Below are positions 17,420-22,734 of a DNA stretch of 34,021 nucleotides, in pieces (within the stretch, counting starts at the first letter, position 1; each line of letters starts with the position of its first letter). This stretch comes from a virus. A program made the position numbers and the translations under genes. The stretch is taken from positions 1 to 34,021 of IMG/VR virus record IMGVR_UViG_3300027704_000076; one strand, 5' to 3'. The notes under the pieces were generated by a model. The model was given only the letters and a program-made list of their open reading frames with translations. It was not told the origin of the DNA and searched no databases.

Positions 17420-17827
17420 CCCTATCATAGGGGTAGACCATAATCAAGTATTATTATTATAATTATTATTATTAAATAGTTTGTATGATTGAATGATCCA
17501 TGATATTGTGCGAACATATTAGCCCTAAATAGATACCTAGACTAAGTAGACTAAATAGACCTTTAAGTATCTATAGTCTCTATAGTCATACTAGGTTATA
17601 TAGACTACATAGGTCTTATATGTTTACCTATATAGATTAGTTGATAATAGTGGTAGTAGTGTTATCTTAATAGATAACTTTATATACTCAATAGTATTCC
17701 TATATAGATACTATATAACCTATGTTGTCTATATAGGTCTCGCCGTTAAAATCTTAGTATACTCCCCAGTCACTACCGGTGCGGTCTATTTTTTTATGGA
17801 GTGGCTAAACTCTTCTAATTAGTTTGC

Positions 17828-17853
17828 GGAGTGTATTTTTAACTTTACGCTCC
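17828..17853. other. Hairpin in the central region
   Basis: GGAGTGTA (17828-17835) pairs with TACGCTCC (17846-17853), with one G-U pair, around a 10-base T-rich loop. It lies 30 bases before the rightward terminator and could be part of the same transcript. Confidence 0.4.
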
Positions 17854-17882
17854 ACAAGTATGAATAATGGTTACGACGATAG

Positions 17883-17924
17883 AGGCCTCTATAATTTTAT
17901 ATATTATAGAGGCCTTGTTTTTTG
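17883..17924 (+). terminator. Strong rightward intrinsic terminator without an obvious gene
   Basis: AGGCCTCTATAAT (17883-17895) pairs perfectly over 13 bp with 17903-17915 around a 7-base loop and is followed by TGTTTTTTG. The T tract is on the plus strand only. No coding sequence precedes it, so it may end a small RNA or stop rightward readthrough before the early promoters. Confidence 0.7.
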
Positions 17925-17994
17925 TAGAATTTATTGGGGGGGTAGTATATATATATGCACACGGGCCACGTAGCTGCGGTGGGGTCTCTGGATT

Positions 17995-18026
17995 GACTAT
18001 ATAGTTCTCTACAGAACTTTATAGTC
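17995..18026. other. 14-bp hairpin, first of a run
   Basis: GACTATATAGTTCT (17995-18008) pairs with 18013-18026 with one T-T mismatch around the loop CTAC. It is the first of several hairpins spaced through the next 300 bases. Confidence 0.6.
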
Positions 18027-18028
18027 AC

Positions 18029-18140
18029 AGTGTTGCTGATATGTCACAGTAGACTAACTAGTCTACAGTGACTTAATTGCCACAATCATAGCTCTTTAGA
18101 GCTACCCTAACACTAAAGTGTTGCTGAAATACCACAGTAG
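18029..18140 (+). repeat. Duplicated 24-mer AGTGTTGCTGAWATRYCACAGTAG
   Basis: Copies lie at 18029-18052 and 18117-18140 and differ at 3 of 24 positions. Each is next to a hairpin. The first copy runs into the hairpin at 18043-18072, and the second overlaps the 5-bp AACAC/GTGTT hairpin that begins at 18109. Confidence 0.65.
18043..18072. other. Perfectly symmetric hairpin
   Basis: GTCAC (18043-18047) and GTAGACT (18049-18055) pair with AGTCTAC (18060-18066) and GTGAC (18068-18072). One A-A mismatch separates the two helices and the loop is AACT. Confidence 0.6.
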
Positions 18141-18318
18141 GCCTCGTGAGTTATGATGATCGTAGGCCCACCCCCGCATATGTAGTCTACTTAGTCGCGC
18201 ATGATCCGCGAGGCTCAGAAATCTGGTGTGGTAATTATGCCACAGTTATTCCTTAACTCTATAGAGTTACCAGACAACCAAGACTATACAACCTATCCCC
18301 TTAAAACCTAAGAGGTTT
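18088..18318. other. Further palindromes of the central region
   Basis: Four more symmetric elements follow: TAGCTC-TTTA-GAGCTA near 18088-18103; TGTGGTA-ATTA-TGCCACA at 18227-18244 with one wobble pair; the 16-base palindrome TAACTCTATAGAGTTA at 18254-18269; and AAACCT-AAG-AGGTTT at 18304-18318. None has a T tract, so they are not ordinary terminators. Confidence 0.55.
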
Positions 18319-18396
18319 CAGCCCAGACAACCCATGTCTTCCCAAGTATTAATACCTGCCAAGATCACGGAAAGGTTGACGAGGTTTTGGGATTGG

Positions 18397-18468
18397 TATA
18401 ATATATCTAGTTAATAGTAATAACCTAGTTCTTACGAAGGTTATTACCTTATTAACTTAGATATTATA
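18397..18468 (+). promoter_or_regulatory. Class A hairpin leader, copy 1
   Basis: Left arm 18397-18426 and right arm 18438-18468 flank the loop AGTTCTTACGA (18427-18437). The inner stem is TAATAACCT with AGGTTATTA, the middle stem GTTAATA with TATTAAC, and the outer arms TATAATAT with ATATTATA. TATAAT may serve as a -10 box, with TTGACG 15 bases upstream. It precedes the 48-residue gene. Confidence 0.85.
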
Positions 18469-18492
18469 GAGAAGATTAGGAAGGAAATTAGT

Positions 18493-18639
18493 ATGTTTCA
18501 GTTAGTTTTGGAAACCTCTGATGGAGACTTATTAGTCTCCTCAGAACTATTTGATAGCTTCGAAGAAGCTGTTGCAGCAGCCAAAGCTAAGACCAAAGGT
18601 CTTGGTGAAGGTGAAACCTTAACTGTCGAGCCGTTTTGA
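18493..18639 (+). CDS. 48-residue early protein
   Basis: An ATG at 18493, preceded by AAGGAAAT, opens a 48-codon frame ending in TGA at 18637. The product starts MFQLVLETSDGDLLVSSELF and continues with a short Ala/Lys helix (EEAVAAAKAKTKGLGEG). It is compact, acidic overall, and of unknown function. It is the first gene of the rightward arm, where phages often place host-takeover factors. It ends 4 bases before the second class A element begins. Confidence 0.65.
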   Translation: MFQLVLETSDGDLLVSSELFDSFEEAVAAAKAKTKGLGEGETLTVEPF

Positions 18640-18643
18640 AAGG

Positions 18644-18715
18644 TATAATATATCTACTTAATACTAATAAGGTAGTTCTTACGAACCTTATTAGCTTATT
18701 AAGTTAGATATTATA
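18644..18715 (+). promoter_or_regulatory. Class A hairpin leader, copy 2
   Basis: Arms 18644-18673 and 18685-18715 flank the invariant loop AGTTCTTACGA. The inner stem is CTAATAAGGT with ACCTTATTAG, and the middle stem is CTTAATA with TATTAAG. Arm lengths (30, 11, 31) equal those of copy 1, while stem bases differ and remain paired. It precedes the 74-residue gene by 14 bases. Confidence 0.85.
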
Positions 18716-18729
18716 AAGGATTATTAATA

Positions 18730-18954
18730 ATGGAAAATGTAGTTACAACAGTTGAGGATTTTATGTTCCCTAAAGGGTATGTTGAAATCCACTGTGGTCT
18801 CCATATCTACGATATTGAAAACCCTGATGAAGCAAAGCTTCAGCATTTAGTCAATCAAACCTTTGGTTTTGATGATGGCTGGCCCAGACGTTGGGTAGAA
18901 TTAGTAAGTCTTAACTTACTTGACGGCTCAATTACAATTCTCGATTGTTCTTGA
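18730..18954 (+). CDS. 74-residue early protein of unknown function
   Basis: AAAGGA lies upstream of the ATG. The product has a beta-rich start (YVEIHCGLHIYDIENPDEAK) and a Trp-containing segment (GFDDGWPRRWVELVSLNLLD). It is acidic and soluble and no family was recognised. It forms the second early cassette, between two class A elements, and ends 5 bases before the next element. Confidence 0.65.
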   Translation: MENVVTTVEDFMFPKGYVEIHCGLHIYDIENPDEAKLQHLVNQTFGFDDGWPRRWVELVSLNLLDGSITILDCS

Positions 18955-18959
18955 CAAGG

Positions 18960-19031
18960 TATAATATATCTAGTAAGTAATAACTAGGTAGTTCTTACGA
19001 ACCTAGTTATCTTACTTACTTAGATATTATA
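18960..19031 (+). promoter_or_regulatory. Class A hairpin leader, copy 3
   Basis: Arms 18960-18989 and 19001-19031 flank AGTTCTTACGA. The inner stem is TAACTAGGT with ACCTAGTTA, and the middle stem is GTAAGTA with TACTTAC, changed at several positions on both sides compared with copies 1 and 2. TTGACA ends 3 bases before the element. Confidence 0.85.
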
Positions 19032-19057
19032 AAACTTAAACAAAAGGATTATTAACT

Positions 19058-19246
19058 ATGGATATTTCAACAATCGAACTTCATGAATTAAACTTTCAAC
19101 TATGGATGGCTAATAAGCCAATCGAAGTTTCAACATCCTGTGGGTCTATTGATACTCATGACACCGATACCGGTGAACACCTCGACAGTTTTGAGACTGT
19201 CGTTGAAGCAACATTTGCTTTACTAGTTAAACCCTTATCGGTATGA
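19058..19246 (+). CDS. 62-residue early protein of unknown function
   Basis: AAAGGATT precedes the ATG. The product is acidic with a Trp-containing N-terminus (ELHELNFQLWMANKPIEVST) and a short hydrophobic end (VEATFALLVKPLSV). No family was recognised. Its stop overlaps the start of a 26-residue membrane peptide gene in an ATGA, so the two are probably translated together. This is the third class A cassette. Confidence 0.6.
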   Translation: MDISTIELHELNFQLWMANKPIEVSTSCGSIDTHDTDTGEHLDSFETVVEATFALLVKPLSV

Positions 19247-19323
19247 TTATCTTATTAATTATCTTGGGCATTGGAACCTTCATAATAGTAGGTTCTATCC
19301 TTCAATCCTCCAACAAATTTTAA
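19243..19323 (+). CDS. 26-residue single-helix membrane peptide
   Basis: The frame starts within the ATGA overlap at 19243 and ends in TAA at 19321. The product begins MIILLIILGIGTFIIVGSIL, a clear membrane helix, and ends in a short polar tail (QSSNKF). It ends 3 bases before the fourth class A element. A second 26-residue peptide follows the next gene. Function unknown. Confidence 0.5.
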   Translation: MIILLIILGIGTFIIVGSILQSSNKF

Positions 19324-19326
19324 ATA

Positions 19327-19399
19327 TATAATATATCTAGTTAATAATTGATAGGGTAGTTCTTACGAACCTATCAATCTTATTAACTTAGATATTATA
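19327..19399 (+). promoter_or_regulatory. Class A hairpin leader, copy 4
   Basis: Arms 19327-19357 and 19369-19399 flank AGTTCTTACGA. The inner stem is TTGATAGG(G)T with ACCTATCAA, with one extra G in the left arm. The middle stem equals that of copy 1. No TTGACA-like box precedes this copy. Confidence 0.85.
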
Positions 19400-19426
19400 A
19401 AACTTAAACAAAAGGAAATTATTACC

Positions 19427-19762
19427 ATGACAAACATTACAACAGCTACCACTATCGAATACAAATCTGCCAAAGGTGGCTTCATCTCAGTAGATGATAT
19501 GGATGCCGATCACCTAAGGAATGCTTTCAAAAAACTGATTAAGGATCAGTTAATCCCTGAAGGTCGTGTTGTCAGCAACGTTGTTGATCAGAAGCTATCC
19601 CTTAAAGCTTTAGCTTCTGTCCAAGCAGCCATCGTTGATATCCGTAAGATAGATATGTCGGCCTCTGAAGAGGGTGTTGAGCATTGGAAGGGTGTAAGAA
19701 AGACCCTTGCAAACGTCGGTATCCTACTTGATCAGTATGCTAATCCTGACAAGGATGTTTAA
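19427..19762 (+). CDS. 111-residue early protein of unknown function
   Basis: AAAGGAAA precedes the ATG. The product starts with a beta-like segment (TTIEYKSAKGGFISVDDMDA) and is otherwise helical (LRNAFKKLIKDQLIPEGR, LKALASVQAAIVDIRKIDMS, KGVRKTLANVGILLDQY). It looks like a small globular or coiled soluble protein. It forms the fourth class A cassette together with the membrane peptide gene downstream. No family was recognised. Confidence 0.65.
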   Translation: MTNITTATTIEYKSAKGGFISVDDMDADHLRNAFKKLIKDQLIPEGRVVSNVVDQKLSLKALASVQAAIVDIRKIDMSASEEGVEHWKGVRKTLANVGILLDQYANPDKDV

Positions 19763-19768
19763 TCCTTG

Positions 19769-19849
19769 ATGATTAACCTTGAACGTATCCTTGAATTCTG
19801 TGGAGTGATAGCATTCTTTGCTATCCTCTACGGTTCAACATTTCTTTAA
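19769..19849 (+). CDS. 26-residue membrane peptide
   Basis: An ATG at 19769 opens a 26-codon frame (MINLERILEFCGVIAFFAIL at the start) ending in TAA at 19847. It has a charged N-terminus and one hydrophobic helix. It follows the 111-residue gene by 6 bases and equals in length the peptide at 19243. The ribosome-binding site is weak, so translation may depend on coupling. Confidence 0.45.
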   Translation: MINLERILEFCGVIAFFAILYGSTFL

Positions 19850-19859
19850 ATAATATTAT

Positions 19860-19897
19860 TGTGATAATAATGTCACACCATGTAGCTTAACAGCTAC
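19860..19897 (+). promoter_or_regulatory. Operator-like palindrome and hairpin before the HTH gene
   Basis: TGTGA (19860-19864) and TCACA (19873-19877) form a symmetric site, followed by the hairpin GTAGCT-TAAC-AGCTAC at about 19882-19897. Because the next gene encodes an HTH protein, autoregulation here is plausible. No experiment supports it. Confidence 0.35.
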
Positions 19898-19927
19898 TTA
19901 TATAGTCCCGAAAGGACACTATCTACC

Positions 19928-20218
19928 ATGTCAAACAATATTAAAGCTATTAAATTATCAAACCGTCCAGTCTTTGTGACATCCAACAACATTAAAGCTG
20001 TCCGCCAAGCTGCTAAGCTTACTGTAGAACAAGTGGCAGATAAATGTGGTGTAGGAATTGTAACAGCCCTATCATGGGAAACTGGGGAGCATCACCCTCA
20101 ACGTTTGAATGCTATTAAAGTATCGGCATTACTGAATAGCTTCATACATCGTAGCTCTATTCAGTTCTCATACAGTACTGAACGTGCCGACCAGTTACTG
20201 ACAGGCCCTACTCAGTAA
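19928..20218 (+). CDS. XRE-like HTH regulator
   Basis: This 96-residue protein has a helix-turn-helix pattern at residues about 22-70. NNIKAVRQAAKLTVEQVADK leads into CGVGIVTALSWETGEHHPQR, with the usual tryptophan and Glu-Gly-His turn after the recognition helix, then a third helix (AIKVSALLNSF). XRE-type proteins bind operators as dimers. It is the only clear DNA-binding regulator in the window, and it sits between the class A cassettes and the middle genes. It could switch off the early promoters. No CI/Cro partner or integrase is present. Confidence 0.7.
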   Translation: MSNNIKAIKLSNRPVFVTSNNIKAVRQAAKLTVEQVADKCGVGIVTALSWETGEHHPQRLNAIKVSALLNSFIHRSSIQFSYSTERADQLLTGPTQ

Positions 20219-20228
20219 GCTAAGTAGG

Positions 20229-20276
20229 TCTTATTAGGACTGGGCTATCTATTATGGTAGCCCATGTCTAATAAGA
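20229..20276 (+). other. Long two-part hairpin after the HTH gene
   Basis: TCTTATTAG (20229-20237) pairs with CTAATAAGA (20268-20276). After a 3 by 3 internal loop, TGGGCTA (20241-20247) pairs with TAGCCCA (20258-20264). No T tract follows, so a simple terminator is unlikely. It may be a processing or stability element. Confidence 0.6.
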
Positions 20277-20302
20277 ATTACATCCCGCACCGATCATGGC
20301 TC

Positions 20303-20316
20303 TACCCTATAGGGTA
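20303..20316. repeat. 14-base perfect palindrome
   Basis: TACCCTATAGGGTA is a perfect palindrome in a gene-free 255-base gap. A CCCTG/CAGGG hairpin follows about 20 bases later. It could be a protein-binding site. The CTATAGGG core recurs in coding DNA, which lowers its weight. Confidence 0.35.
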
Positions 20317-20366
20317 TCCACAGAGAATGTATCCCTGAATGAACAGGGTATCAAGGGGTAAACTTA

Positions 20367-20450
20367 TTAGGTGTTACATTAACTATTCCATAGGATTAGT
20401 AATCCTTGTCGGTAGCATGTCAGTCTATAAGCTTTGCTTGTAACACCTAA
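20367..20450 (+). other. Structured leader with 12-bp closing stem
   Basis: TTAGGTGTTACA (20367-20378) pairs perfectly with TGTAACACCTAA (20439-20450). The enclosed 60 bases hold an inner hairpin, AGGATT-AGT-AATCCT (20392-20406), and a short AAGC-TTT-GCTT stem. A second small palindrome around the Shine-Dalgarno follows at once. The shape is that of a multi-branch leader RNA. It does not fit the tRNA pattern. Confidence 0.55.
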
Positions 20451-20456
20451 CCTTAT

Positions 20457-20472
20457 TATATCTGGAGATATA
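20457..20472 (+). promoter_or_regulatory. Palindrome enclosing the ribosome-binding site
   Basis: TATATCT-GG-AGATATA places the GGAG Shine-Dalgarno of the 60-residue gene in its centre and 3' arm. A near-copy, TATATCT-AGG-AGATATA, lies before the ssDNA-binding protein gene (29796-29812). Confidence 0.5.
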
Positions 20473-20474
20473 AC

Positions 20475-20657
20475 ATGAGTAGAACACATAAGTCTAAGCC
20501 CTATAGGGACAAGACAAAAGGTAATGAGGTCTTGTTCAAGCCTCGTAACCCATACCATGTACATACCCTGTTCAAGGGCCATAAGGTTGAGCCTAATTTG
20601 AAGGCTAAACGGCTCAAAAATCTATGTAGAAACAAAGGAGTATCTATAGATGAGTAA
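20475..20657 (+). CDS. 60-residue basic protein
   Basis: The product is Lys- and Arg-rich with His residues (SRTHKSKPYRDKTKGNEVLF, then YHVHTLFKGHKVEPN). It has no family that I recognise and may bind RNA or DNA by charge. Its last 8 bases overlap the next gene, which indicates an operon. Its ribosome-binding site lies within a palindrome, after a long structured leader. Confidence 0.6.
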   Translation: MSRTHKSKPYRDKTKGNEVLFKPRNPYHVHTLFKGHKVEPNLKAKRLKNLCRNKGVSIDE

Positions 20658-20955
20658 TGAAACCTATGAAGATAAATGGGGTGGCCCTATAGGGTCTGAC
20701 TGTATCAACCTTAATTCATCCTTAGCTGAATGGTTAGGGACAAGGATGGTACACCTTGCTAAGTATAGCAACTCATATCCCCATTCATTCAGGAGCATTG
20801 AGGTTTACAATGAGTACCTCAACATGCATGGCAATGCCTTACTAGACTATAGTAAGGATGATTCAAGCTTTACCACTGAAGGGGCTATCATAGCTTATAA
20901 AGCTAAGGATGCTATGAGTTGGGTAGCCAATAACCTTGAAACATTATGGGACTAA
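20650..20955 (+). CDS. 101-residue protein of unknown function
   Basis: The product is soluble and helical, with aromatic residues (LAEWLGTRMVHLAKYSNSYP, then IIAYKAKDAMSWVANNLETL). A start at 20650 overlaps the upstream gene by 8 bases and has AAAGGAG close by. The next gene begins 6 bases after its stop. No motif points to an activity. Confidence 0.6.
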   Translation: MSNETYEDKWGGPIGSDCINLNSSLAEWLGTRMVHLAKYSNSYPHSFRSIEVYNEYLNMHGNALLDYSKDDSSFTTEGAIIAYKAKDAMSWVANNLETLWD

Positions 20956-20961
20956 CATAAC

Positions 20962-21162
20962 ATGTCTAAACAAATAACAATCAAGCCTGATAGTAATAGG
21001 CTCAGACAACTCATTAAAGATCATGGTAAGACATGGTCGATAGTGAAAGGCCCTAAAGGGATGCAGTGTTTCAACGGTCAATTAGGCTGTGGAATACAAT
21101 CTTTAGATGGTAAACATGAACGTAACATACCGATGACTTCGGTATCTATAAAGGATTTATAA
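20962..21162 (+). CDS. 66-residue protein of unknown function
   Basis: The product is basic at the start (SKQITIKPDSNRLRQLIKDH) with a Gly/Cys-containing beta-like region (GMQCFNGQLGCGIQSLDGKH). It ends 1 base before the next ATG. It is part of a run of tightly packed small genes typical of phage early regions. Confidence 0.55.
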   Translation: MSKQITIKPDSNRLRQLIKDHGKTWSIVKGPKGMQCFNGQLGCGIQSLDGKHERNIPMTSVSIKDL

Positions 21163-21163
21163 G

Positions 21164-21355
21164 ATGACTAAAGTTTTATACCTATTGATAATGTTTTCTA
21201 TAGAGAACCCTACTAAGTCAGGAGTGGTTGTCAATACCTACCCAGATGAACTATCATGCTTAAAGACTGAATCCCTACTGGATCAAGCATCCAATGATAA
21301 GGCGTATGAATGCCATGAATTCTCTTTCGACATACCTAAAGGTAAGGATAAATAA
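21164..21355 (+). CDS. 63-residue protein with hydrophobic N-terminus
   Basis: The first 13 residues (MTKVLYLLIMFSI) form a short hydrophobic segment that could be a signal or anchor. The remainder is acidic and has two Cys (SCLKTESLLDQASN, then AYECHEFSF) that could form a disulfide if exported. The next gene begins 2 bases after its stop. Function unknown. Confidence 0.5.
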   Translation: MTKVLYLLIMFSIENPTKSGVVVNTYPDELSCLKTESLLDQASNDKAYECHEFSFDIPKGKDK

Positions 21356-21357
21356 TT

Positions 21358-21699
21358 ATGGGAACGAATTACTACTGGACTAAAGTCCTCACACAATGTG
21401 AATGTTGTGGTAATAAAGATACAATTAACTTACATATAGGTAAGTCATCCTTAGGATGGAAGTTCCTATTCAATGGTACTGATTATAAATCATGGGGTGA
21501 ATGGGATAGGTTACTTGAATCCGGTGGGGAAATCACTGATGAATATGGGGAGGTTTGGGGATGGGATGATCTTGTCTTAAAGATAGAGGACAAGCAAGGT
21601 CTCATATCTGCTAAGGATCTTACTTTTGGTGCCTATGACCGTGATGATTACTGGACTGACCCTTTAGGATATGAGTTTGTGGAAGGGGAGTTCTCATGA
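21358..21699 (+). CDS. MGTNYYW-family Cys-containing phage protein
   Basis: This 113-residue protein starts MGTNYYW and has a Cys cluster (CECCGN, Cys14, 16 and 17), followed by LHIGKSSLGWKFLF. This combination of MGTNYY, a zinc-knuckle-like CxxCG and a HIGKSS-GW motif is recognisable as a small protein family found in many phages and some bacteria, of unknown function. The rest is acidic and Trp/Asp-rich (EVWGWDDLVLKIED). Its stop overlaps the next small gene in an ATGA. Confidence 0.65.
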   Translation: MGTNYYWTKVLTQCECCGNKDTINLHIGKSSLGWKFLFNGTDYKSWGEWDRLLESGGEITDEYGEVWGWDDLVLKIEDKQGLISAKDLTFGAYDRDDYWTDPLGYEFVEGEFS

Positions 21700-21788
21700 T
21701 TAGAATAACTAATCTAGCCTATGGCACCATAATGTACTTGATAGGTATCATAACAGGCACCGCCATCATGTATGGTCTAATGAATTAA
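21696..21788 (+). CDS. 30-residue membrane peptide
   Basis: The frame starts in the ATGA overlap with the upstream gene and ends in TAA at 21786. The product (MIRITNLAYGTIMYLIGIIT at the start) has one hydrophobic helix with Gly residues. It is one of several tiny predicted membrane peptides in this arm. Coupled translation is likely because no separate Shine-Dalgarno is required. Confidence 0.5.
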   Translation: MIRITNLAYGTIMYLIGIITGTAIMYGLMN

Positions 21789-21790
21789 AT

Positions 21791-21839
21791 AAGTATACAC
21801 CATAGTAGTAATGAAATGAATACTATGGATTGTATACTT
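21791..21839 (+). promoter_or_regulatory. Class B hairpin leader, copy 1
   Basis: AAGTATACACCATAGTA (21791-21807) pairs with 21821-21839 around the loop GTAATGAAATGAA, with a 2-base bulge in the right arm. The copy at 25811-25856 has the same bulge and a compensated T-A to G-C change. It precedes the gp88-like gene by 24 bases. Confidence 0.7.
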
Positions 21840-21863
21840 TAAACAACTTGATAGGAGATTGAT

Positions 21864-22565
21864 ATGACTAGCACCAATGGAAATTTAGAGTTAAGATATT
21901 GTGAAGATATAGATATGTTTGCATGGGACAGACCTATCAATGACATACCTGAACATGACATAGAAGGATCATGTTTACATGCCACCGATTATTGCAAGGC
22001 AACATGTTACAACAACAAGTTGTATAAAGTATACAAGAACATGGTAGTTAAAGATGTAAGGAATGAGATTGCTTGGCAGGCAATGCAGCCCAACCAAGTT
22101 GCTAAACAACTCAACCGAAAGTTAAAACCTACCAATAGGGTTAGGGGATGTACCAGAGGAGAGAACATTAAAGATGTTAGCGATGTCTATAGAATTGCAA
22201 ACCTAGCAAGGGCTACACCCAATACAGACTATTGGATACCAGTCAGAGCATGGCGTGACCCTGAGTTGAAAGCCCTAATAGAAGAGGTCTTGTTTCCTAT
22301 AGGAAATGTTGTAGTTAATGCAAGTACTGATCCTTCCACCACTATAGAAGAGTGGCACATGTTGGAAGATGATGGATGGTCTATCATGAATTTTGGGAAC
22401 TCAGATACTCATACACCCACAGGTAGTAGAATGTTTAAGTGTCCAAAGACACAGGGAAACCATGGTAAGGGCATTAAAGGCCATTGTTCAACATGCAAGG
22501 CTGGTTGCTTTAAGAAGATAACAATGGGCATCCCGTCCATCGTACAATTAGGAGAGGCGCATTAA
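21864..22565 (+). CDS. Gene-product-88-like Cys-rich protein
   Basis: This 233-residue protein has an N-terminal Cys cluster (Cys37, Cys44, Cys48 in ATDYCKATCYNNK) and a C-terminal one (Cys193, Cys208, Cys211, Cys215, in GHCSTCKAGCF). Two conserved-looking cores are NTDYWIPVRAWRDPELKALI and VVVNASTDPSTTIEEW. The pattern matches the phage family called gene product 88, whose activity is unknown to me. Seven Cys in two groups suggest a metal or iron-sulfur site. TAGGAGA precedes the ATG. Confidence 0.65.
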   Translation: MTSTNGNLELRYCEDIDMFAWDRPINDIPEHDIEGSCLHATDYCKATCYNNKLYKVYKNMVVKDVRNEIAWQAMQPNQVAKQLNRKLKPTNRVRGCTRGENIKDVSDVYRIANLARATPNTDYWIPVRAWRDPELKALIEEVLFPIGNVVVNASTDPSTTIEEWHMLEDDGWSIMNFGNSDTHTPTGSRMFKCPKTQGNHGKGIKGHCSTCKAGCFKKITMGIPSIVQLGEAH

Positions 22566-22566
22566 T

Positions 22567-22734
22567 ATGAAGATGTTTGTATTAGAAGATACAGGACTTG
22601 TTGAAGAGAAGCTTACTGTAAACCGTAACTACTATAGTAAATCCAAACAAGCATACCTAAAGGTTAGTGAGATGCCTGAACAACATGTAAGGAATGCGCT
22701 TCAAAAGATGTTGAACGAGGAGGTTATCGAATGA
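22567..22734 (+). CDS. 55-residue protein of unknown function
   Basis: The ATG at 22567 opens a 55-codon frame ending in the TGA of an ATGA shared with the next gene. The start is MKMFVLEDTGLVEEKLTVNR and the rest is helical (QHVRNALQKMLNEEVIE). GGAGAGG lies upstream at the end of the gp88-like gene. It is soluble and its function is unknown. Confidence 0.6.
   Translation: MKMFVLEDTGLVEEKLTVNRNYYSKSKQAYLKVSEMPEQHVRNALQKMLNEEVIE

Larger units (their letters stand above)
17538..18189. repeat. Scattered TAGACTA heptamers
   Basis: TAGACTA occurs at 17538, 17547, 17601 and 18050, and its complement TAGTCTA at 18059 and 18183. Two TATAGTC copies lie at 17572 and 17581. The sites may bind an initiator or regulator. 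AT-rich composition makes some chance recurrence likely. Confidence 0.4.
17372..18492. other. Gene-free control region between divergent arms (candidate origin)
   Basis: No convincing gene lies in these 1.1 kb. From left to right it holds an AT-rich stretch with TATTAT runs (17448-17476), repeats of the heptamer TAGACTA, a rightward terminator (17883-17924), a run of hairpins with a duplicated 24-mer (17995-18318), and the first long hairpin element (18397-18468). Divergent transcription, AT-rich DNA, iterated short sites and clustered palindromes are common at phage origins and early control regions. That role is inference. No tRNA was recognised. Confidence 0.5.

Noticed and set aside
18397-19399. 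CRISPR-like array
   Set aside because: The repeats are 72-73 bases with variable stems, spaced about 250-370 bases apart with genes between them. There are no short uniform spacers and no cas genes.
20264-20338. 24-codon frame after the HTH gene
   Set aside because: It begins inside the arm of a hairpin, lacks a Shine-Dalgarno and encodes no recognisable feature.
20369-20448. Possible tRNA (80 bases with complementary ends)
   Set aside because: The closing stem is good, but no T-arm TTCRA sequence, no 5-bp anticodon stem and no correct arm spacing is present on either strand.
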